NCBI GenBank assembly: GCA_947652115.1
Contig: OX393569.1
Coordinates: 1,617,315 to 1,681,314, forward strand
DNA: 64,000 nucleotides
Reading direction: 5' to 3'
From: Blastomussa wellsi
Lineage: Eukaryota > Cnidaria > Anthozoa > Scleractinia > Plerogyridae
Shown here: piece by piece, positions 58,701 through 64,000 of the stretch
Position numbering within the stretch: the first letter of the stretch is position 1
How the letters are laid out: each line of letters begins with the position of its first letter
The notes under the pieces: model-generated
Database searches by the model: none
What the model was told of the DNA's origin: nothing
The model's input: the letters and a program-made list of their open reading frames with translations, nothing else
Program-made: the position numbers and the translations under genes

Positions 58701-61700
58701 CTAAAATGGGAGATAAACAGGAAAATCCCTTTCAATTCTATTTCAGAATTAGCGGCATGATAAAAAGTCAGTTGCTGGCAAGGGGATCTAAATTTATGTC
58801 AGCGAAATTTGCCTCGACCGAAAATCAAAGTTAACGTAAATTTGACTACGAGATATTTGCGTATCACGTGTATCACGGTGAAGTAGTCCTGAAAATAGTC
58901 AGTCGCCAAATGGCGACAAGTTGTAATTCTGGACAGCAGTGCAACTTGTTAGCCACATTGGCAATGTACTGTGCGTAAAGCAGCGCGAACGATGGCGAGT
59001 GAATAACAGTAAACGGCGAATGAGTGGCTCGCCAAGCCTTCTTTTGCACCCGCGGCTTATCGCGCTATGCTTCTACTAACCGCACTTTTGCAATACGAGA
59101 TTGTGTGCAGCACTTAATGAGTAAGCAAAGAAAGCTGCAAGAGCAATTACGTAATCACCATGTGGGTTTTTGGATGGAACCTTCTTGAGAGGGAAAAGAA
59201 TCGAATGGAAGCAAACAAATGCCTTTGTCTAAAAAAAAAGGTAAAGCCTCGTGCCCAGTGGCCCATTCTGTTAATGGTGAGCTTATTCCGGTTTCTGTAG
59301 CATTAAGCAGCTACGAATATTTCTACTCCCCCTGGATGAGACACTAGTCCATCGCAGGGTTTTCCCCCAACATTATTTCGCCCGTACCCATTTATACACC
59401 TGGGTGAAGAGTGGCACTGCGAGAGTAAAGTGTCTTGCCCAAGAACACAACGCAGTGCCCCGGCTAGAGACTCGAACCCGGACCGTCCGATCCATAGTCC
59501 AGCGCACTAACCATTAGGCCACTGCGCCTCCCAATAATAATAACAGAAGAGGTGTTTACCCATTTGACCATCTTCGGAAAACAGCACGTTATAGGGAACT
59601 GTGCAACTGAAGTAGAATATATCCACGCTGTTCTTGACTGCCACTTGTAGGTTGGTCAGTGGATCCATCCTCTGTACAGGCCCAGCTGAAACCACAAAAT
59701 AAATAGAAAAATAAGCCATGCTATACTTCGCTCCATACTTCGTTTAACACCTGAAATCAAAAATACGTGCCAAGTACATCTAGAAATCCGCTTAAATCTT
59801 CCCAGTGTTTCACTTGATGTTTAATCGTTAACTGAATACCTGTTTTTGAGTGTGCTTTTGCTCATCCTATGATATCATTTTATCACATTTGGTTAAAACA
59901 GTATGGATTGCGATTAAGTGTGATAATTATGCAAATTAGCTTGAAATGGTATCTAATGCGCGTGTGCACTAGCTGACTGTGTCCCTTTTTAAAGGTCTTT
60001 TCGAAATAAAACAAACCAGACAACCATTAACGCTATTTTTTACTTCATAGGCACTTTCAAGGGTCAGTTTATTTAGCACTGCTGTGCTAATAATTGTGGA
60101 CACTGTAAATAAGGAAACAGGAAGCAAATTGAAACAGAAACTTGTCCGAAATCTCAACTCACTGGCAGCAGGCTAACCAGATGGTTCTTTACAAATCCTA
60201 CAGGAATTGAATTCAGGACCACCGAGGATATGTCCTACTAGTTACAGGTAAGAGAATTTCAACCCGGAACCTCCGGATTACTAGTCCAATGCCCTAACCA
60301 CAAGGCTACACTGCTTCAAACACGAGTCAGAACAGATGCATCACACCTTGCAAAGACATCTCCATTAAACAAACAGATCTATTAGCCTTATCGATCAATC
60401 CGAATTGAGAAACTCTCCAAAGGGTTTTGCATAATATTCAAGTATGTACATGTACGTACCTGTGTTTATAGGAAGCGACGTTTCAGCTGATGAATTCGCG
60501 AGTAAAGGAGTTGGAATGTTCAACTGCGCACCTGGTGCCAGACCAAAACTGAAAGCCCAAAATAAACACAAAATTGTAATTCAATTGTCTGGCTTGATTG
60601 TCCAGGCGAGGGTAGTCCGGAGAAGGGCTGTTGTCGACAACTTCATCAGAGTCATGGCACACCCAAACACTAAAGCATTACAACCATTTTTCACCTGTTC
60701 TTGTTAAACTGGATAGCAAACTGTCCCATAGCTTGCATGGCCTTGTTAGTAAATGTCATGTCCATATACAGTTGTCCTTGACGGCGACCAAATGTCCCTA
60801 AAAGACACAATTTTAAAATAAACTCTGGGGCCCGGTTATTCGAAAGGCGGTTAGTGCTTATCCATGACAGTTAAAGTTGGTTTTGATTTCTCTTTTATAC
60901 AAGGGTAGGCTAACGCTTTGTGTTATAGAGTGTGAAATAATGAGATGATAAACTCGATTGCATTATTTGTAATAGCTGTACCCGAAATTTCAAGGCCTTT
61001 TCCTTTGGCAGCAGTGAGCCACACCTAGACAACGCAAAACGGAAAAAAATCACTTCATTGTTAAAACCTGGGCAGGCTAGATTTAACATGTTCACCACAA
61101 AATGCCCATCTTGTTTCATCCCCTGAGAATAAACATGGATACCGGTACATTGGTTGACAATCATAATGAGAAATGTAAGAAAGCAACCCTGTCATTCTTC
61201 ATTCCTTAGCCTGAAGTTTAAAGAGTGGGATCTGAGTTGCAGCAAACAATGTGGATAAATGGTTCAATTATATGGCAAGGAAAATCCGAGCGTTCTGATT
61301 GGTTCGTTCTTGGTCGGGATTTTGCCATTTATGTAAACGGTCCTGACTTTGTATTTTTTCTGAAGTTGGATAATTTGAAATTTGTAACTAGAACTGCAGA
61401 AAGAAAATGCTATTAAGTTAAATCGCAGTAGCTTGATCTTTCTGAGTTGTTTGCGGCATCAAAACACAAAACGGCGGAAAAACTTTAAATTCAAGTCACC
61501 AAAAGTGCGTTTTTAACAAGTATACACGAGACAGCATGACCTGAGTACCATGAAATAAACTACTTACTAGCCTAGCTTGCTCGAGCCGTACTGGGGAATA
61601 TTGGCCCTCGGTCGTTTTTGTATAGGTCCAATATTCCCCAGTACACCACGCGCGCTTGGTTAGTAAGAGTTTAACGAATTTGGATTTGAAATCAGGCGAC

Positions 61701-62824
61701 CAGAACGTGGACCTTGTAGCGAGTTGTATCCTTCACTGTGCTTAGTAGAGCGATTTTCACTCGACTGTCGAACGAAATCCACACTTGCTTTGGTTTTAGC
61801 ATTGCTACAGATTGATTGGGTTAACACACACTTTTTCAACCAACCAGAAGCAGGGGCGTATCCAGGATTTTTCTCAGGAGGATGTGCACCACTAAGGAAT
61901 GATGCAACTGACAGGTGATGTAAGCAGAATACAAATCGGACTCCTGTTTCGCAGTCGTCCAATTTTGTTAATCACTTGTATGATTACAGACCAAATTGGA
62001 CTCCACTCAGTCCTATTAGTATATGTAATAGGACTACATGCTGTCCAATTTGAAAATAATTGGATGAGAAATTCTGAGGACTGCGAAATTGGACGAGGTC
62101 GTAGGCCGAGTCCAATTTGGCAGTTCGAGGAATTTATTGAATCCAATTATTTCCAAATTGGACAAGCATGTAGTCCTGTTACCTATTAATTATATAGCCT
62201 CCAAAAATATATGAACATAGTTTTTCTTGACAATTGATTGGTTTATGGAAGGTATCCCGATTTTTCTTAAATTGGACAGTTGGAGCAAACCTGTCCAATA
62301 GGTTACAATAAGTTTACACAAAAGACTTGTCAGACCTGTTTAGGTGCGCAGTACATCCCTCCTGGAATACCAGGACCTCCTGATAAGCTAAAAAGATCGC
62401 CCAGTCCTCCCATGGGTCCTGCAGGTTGAGCAGGACCTGGCCCTCCTCCGCCAAGCTGAAAAATTAAGAGAGTGGAATGAGACATTGTGTGATTTTTAAT
62501 TTTACTTGCACTGGGATCACAAGCTCTTTTCTTGTTGCCTAAGGGCTTATGGTTAATTCTGGTAATCAGCACATACAATGGCGACAAAATAGTCTGTTAC
62601 CATGCTGGTATTGCTTGACTGCATGATCTCCAAGAGTTCACACATGTGCCCGACATCATGTTTACATACACACAACAACATGTCTGGTGTTTGTTTAATG
62701 TATATTGTTTTTAGCATTAATTTTATGTTCATTTTAAAATGTGTCAGAATGATATAAGTGTAACTTTTTACCTGTAAGCCATTGAGGTCCTCCCCCAGGA
62801 GATCCATGAATCCTCCTGCAGGTG
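54649..62824 (-). CDS. AP1B1/AP2B1: Beta-adaptin (AP-1/AP-2 complex large subunit), hinge and ear, 5'-partial
   Basis: Subunit of the clathrin adaptor AP-1 or AP-2. Exons in order of transcription: 62824-62772, 62455-62336, 61024-60982, 60797-60695, 60548-60460, 59685-59560, 58341-58255, 58167-58100, 55286-55200, 54723-54649 (stop TGA); phases all agree, about 282 residues. The hinge is Gly/Pro-rich with MDLLGEDLNGL and a clathrin-box-like GLGDLFSL. The ear sandwich starts CAPKQVWLTAAKGKGLEISG and continues QLYMDMTFTNKAMQAMGQFA and DPLTNLQVAVKNSVDIFYFS. The platform has FLATWKDIP (Trp), FTIAKRNVEGQ, DMLYQSVKFTNNIWVLAELK and ends NMYESILHN. The trunk exons would lie beyond 64000. Invertebrates often have one gene serving both AP-1 and AP-2, so the symbol is left open. 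A 20 bp exon at 63778-63797 fits in phase but is doubtful. Confidence 0.93.
54815..55140. mobile_element. Inverted-repeat element, same family as 52376-52666
   Basis: The ends cattctcgtccccatggccc and gggctatggggacgagaatg are inverted; the flanks gaaccattc and gaaccatct match at 7 of 9 positions. It is in the last intron of beta-adaptin. The spacer includes aatgctcgctggtcgccat, shared in diverged form with the 52376 copy. Confidence 0.85.
55722..56185 (+). mobile_element. Penelope-like element 3' fragment with inverted terminal blocks
   Basis: The left end carries aatataatttggctttatca in one orientation and the right end the same block inverted (aaaccaaattatatt), as in truncated Penelope-like insertions with a 5' inversion. 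Between them is a coding remnant (55819-55989) and the hammerhead-like core (56080-56127). It lies in the long intron of beta-adaptin between exons 55200-55286 and 58100-58167. Confidence 0.75.
55819..55989 (+). pseudogene. Penelope-like ORF C-terminal remnant (57 codons with stop)
   Basis: The open segment reads RHFNVPNHSKQHMAVCGLSL, then a Glu/Lys-rich FIFQIGTL and NPHGINERFSFN before the stop. I recognise this as the C-terminal end next to the GIY-YIG nuclease of Penelope-like retroelements. The rest of the ORF is missing, so it is a dead fragment. Confidence 0.65.
56197..56850. mobile_element. Large fold-back element, arms about 280 bp
   Basis: The ends ggtacgcacttgatgatgta and catgattaagtgcatacc are inverted. 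The arms continue through cgattccgattttacatttg with its partner and gctcgatcgagagagaaa with its partner, and meet at aacccagctgattag and caaattagctgggtt. The same family forms the arms at 17283-17470 and 18425-18572. Confidence 0.8.
57588..58045 (+). mobile_element. tRNA-Thr-derived SINE interrupted by a second repeat
   Basis: The head reads gcgtggcctgttggttaggg, with anticodon stem-loop ctggacttgtaatcc (TGT) and box B gggttcgagtcc. The body to about 57828 is collinear with 30808-31078 inverted. The 57829-58005 module (shared with 31551-31725) then breaks the SINE, whose tail resumes at about 58011 with gacacttaaataaag and an att microsatellite. Confidence 0.8.
59245..59530 (-). mobile_element. 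tRNA-derived SINE, full-length
   Basis: On the - strand the head reads gtggcctaatggttagtgcg, box B ggttcgagtc, then the body cactgcgttgtgttcttggg, a middle with ggtgtataaatgggtacggg and a 3' part with rc gtttctgtagcattaagcag. It is the best copy of the family seen truncated at 17143. It lies directly beside beta-adaptin exon 59560-59685. Confidence 0.85.
59886..59990 (+). repeat. Repeat shared with window start (1-130)
   Basis: Both contain ggttaaaacag or agttaaaacag, atgcaaattagct, agctgactgtgtccctt and gtatctaatgcgc in the same order and orientation. The family is not identified. Confidence 0.7.
60062..60318 (-). mobile_element. Diverged tRNA-Thr-derived SINE
   Basis: Collinear with 30808-31078, including rc of ttagcactgctgtgctaat and aattgaattcaggaccacc, but with many substitutions and a worn tRNA head. 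It is an older copy, in a beta-adaptin intron. Confidence 0.7.
61925..62305. mobile_element. ATTGGAC-rich fold-back repeat
   Basis: Dense gtccaattt and aaattggac motifs in both orientations (about ten in 380 bp), with long imperfect pairing around 62040. It shares aggactacatgctgtccaa and tttttcttgacaattgattg with 30480-30790. It lies in the beta-adaptin intron between 61024 and 62336. Confidence 0.65.
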
Positions 62825-64000
62825 CTGGATCAAATAACACACATCTCAATTAAAGCAGCAAATAACAAAATACTGGTATTAAGGGGGAGACTCCCAACTA
62901 CTAAACCGTCACCATTTATGACTTTAAACCATCATGTCTTGGGTTCCCTTTCAATCCTGGGATTAGGTTTTTTGCCATGTTTGTTCTATTGGGCGTTCAC
63001 TTTTGGCAGTTGTGACCATATTTGAAAAGTCACACGACCAGAACACAAACGTGTTAAAATCTCGCACAGTTCACGTCTTTCTTGGGTCAAACAAAAACTA
63101 ATGGAAGGAGTGCATACAGATGCGAAATCGGTACTATGGATTAATTCAAAATGCTGAAAATGTTATGATGTCACAAAAATGTTATGACATGTCTCATGTA
63201 ATAGCTTTCAACCAAACGTCAATCGCCATACTACAGATTTTGCATCTGAATGCACTATCCATTGGTTTTGGTTTTATCGGAGAGAGTTGTGAGGTGTGCA
63301 AGTTTTTAGCGTTTTTGTTTTCTGTTTTTGTGACTTCCCAAATAATATGTTCAAAGCTGCCAAAAGTCAAAGCATTGACCACAACAACACGCATGGCAAA
63401 AAAACTAATGCCAGGATTGAAAGGGAACCCAAGATACACATGTAATGGTTAGAAGCCATCCATAGCAACCGTTTTGTAGTTAGGTTTCTCCCCCCTTAAA
63501 GATCCTCCTGCACAACCCTCCAAGTTGGGACCATTTTAGGTGCCATGGCGGAGCTGGCTGGTTGGAGCTGGTGACTAAATTGCAACAGAAGTCACCAGCT
63601 GGCGCCTAAAATTGAGAAGAAGGATTGAGCGCTTGAGCTAACTTTAGCGACTAAAATTTTTCACTGGTGACCAAACTTAAACAGTCAGTGGCCAAGTGGC
63701 CACTAAGGAAAATAATAAACTTGGAGGGTTGCTCCCGTGGAACTTAATTTTAATTTCAAATAAACAGGTTACTTACAAAAACATCCATCTACATCACTAA
63801 ATATGATGAAATACATTACATAGAAAATAATAGCTTACCTACTTAAATTACTTTCAGTATATTTTATTTTCAATGGAGAAGTTAAACGTAAAATACAATT
63901 AAAAAGAAAAATGAACCACAACAAGAATATGCCTTGTAAAGAATAGAATTTAAAAATTTGGTGTCATATCTTATAATTACCTTCAGATTCGTTTCTACAC
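62825..64000. other. Beta-adaptin upstream intron, no certain exon
   Basis: On the - strand the trunk exons of beta-adaptin must lie further right. A 20 bp candidate exon (63778-63797, ag/gt bounded, in phase with 62824) and a possible exon end at 63981 (donor gtaatt) are seen, but neither has a peptide long enough to confirm. 63530-63720 looks like a repeat with gtcaccagctggcgcc motifs, also near 58620-58920. Confidence 0.4.

Noticed and set aside
61899..62189. Overlapping ORFs on both strands
   Set aside because: They fall within the ATTGGAC-rich repeat and its palindromic centre.
63778..63797. 20 bp micro-exon for the beta-adaptin hinge
   Set aside because: Phase fits but six codons cannot be verified by sequence alone, and a Cys in the hinge is unusual.

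Overview
The window looks like nuclear DNA of an early-branching metazoan, most likely an anthozoan cnidarian such as a stony coral or sea anemone. The genes are intron-rich, with short coding exons bounded by ag/gt splice sites. Their products are animal-type, and the non-coding DNA is crowded with tRNA-derived SINEs, fold-back miniature elements and Penelope-like retroelement fragments. There is no bacterial or phage layout, no operon and no CRISPR. The host assignment is inferred from protein content and repeat style; no species marker is present.

Layout. (1) 1960-16509, + strand: twenty 3' exons of an FTSJ3/Spb1-type rRNA 2'-O-methyltransferase; the 5' exons lie before the window. (2) 16510-19160: repeats only. 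(3) 19161-19901 and 21876-22556, - strand: two intronless coiled-coil genes resembling tropomyosin, separated by a duplicated upstream segment, a palindromic tandem array and two fold-back elements. (4) 23555-34180, - strand: a complete 13-exon INO80E gene, 312 aa, whose product carries an extra Cys/His finger; its introns hold a tetranucleotide minisatellite, a 4 x 106 bp tandem array and several fold-back elements. (5) 34181-38566: no gene seen, except a non-coding first exon ending at 38218. (6) 38567-41668, + strand: a three-exon clavaminate-synthase-like Fe(II)/2-oxoglutarate dioxygenase, 395 aa. (7) 41669-46816: repeats, plus an orphan copy of the dioxygenase promoter and first exon. (8) 46817-53850, + strand: a five-exon secreted, probably GPI-anchored beta-propeller protein of FSTL4/5 C-terminal type, 439 aa. 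(9) 54649-62824, - strand: ten 3' exons of a beta-adaptin (AP-1/AP-2 beta) covering hinge and ear; the trunk lies beyond the right edge.

The genes are unrelated housekeeping and metazoan genes (ribosome biogenesis, chromatin remodelling, vesicle coats, oxidative metabolism, cell surface) and show no sign of working as one system. The exon joins were checked by phase: every join given keeps the frame, and the peptides match the named families in order. The most interesting material is in the non-coding part: a hammerhead-ribozyme-like core repeated in three Penelope-like fragments, one of them a 98 bp mini-element with target-site duplication; the intronless tropomyosin-like pair; the INO80E finger; a family of fold-back elements with 9 bp target duplications, two of which sit within about 40 bp of splice sites; and a duplicated promoter with an overlapping upstream ORF.
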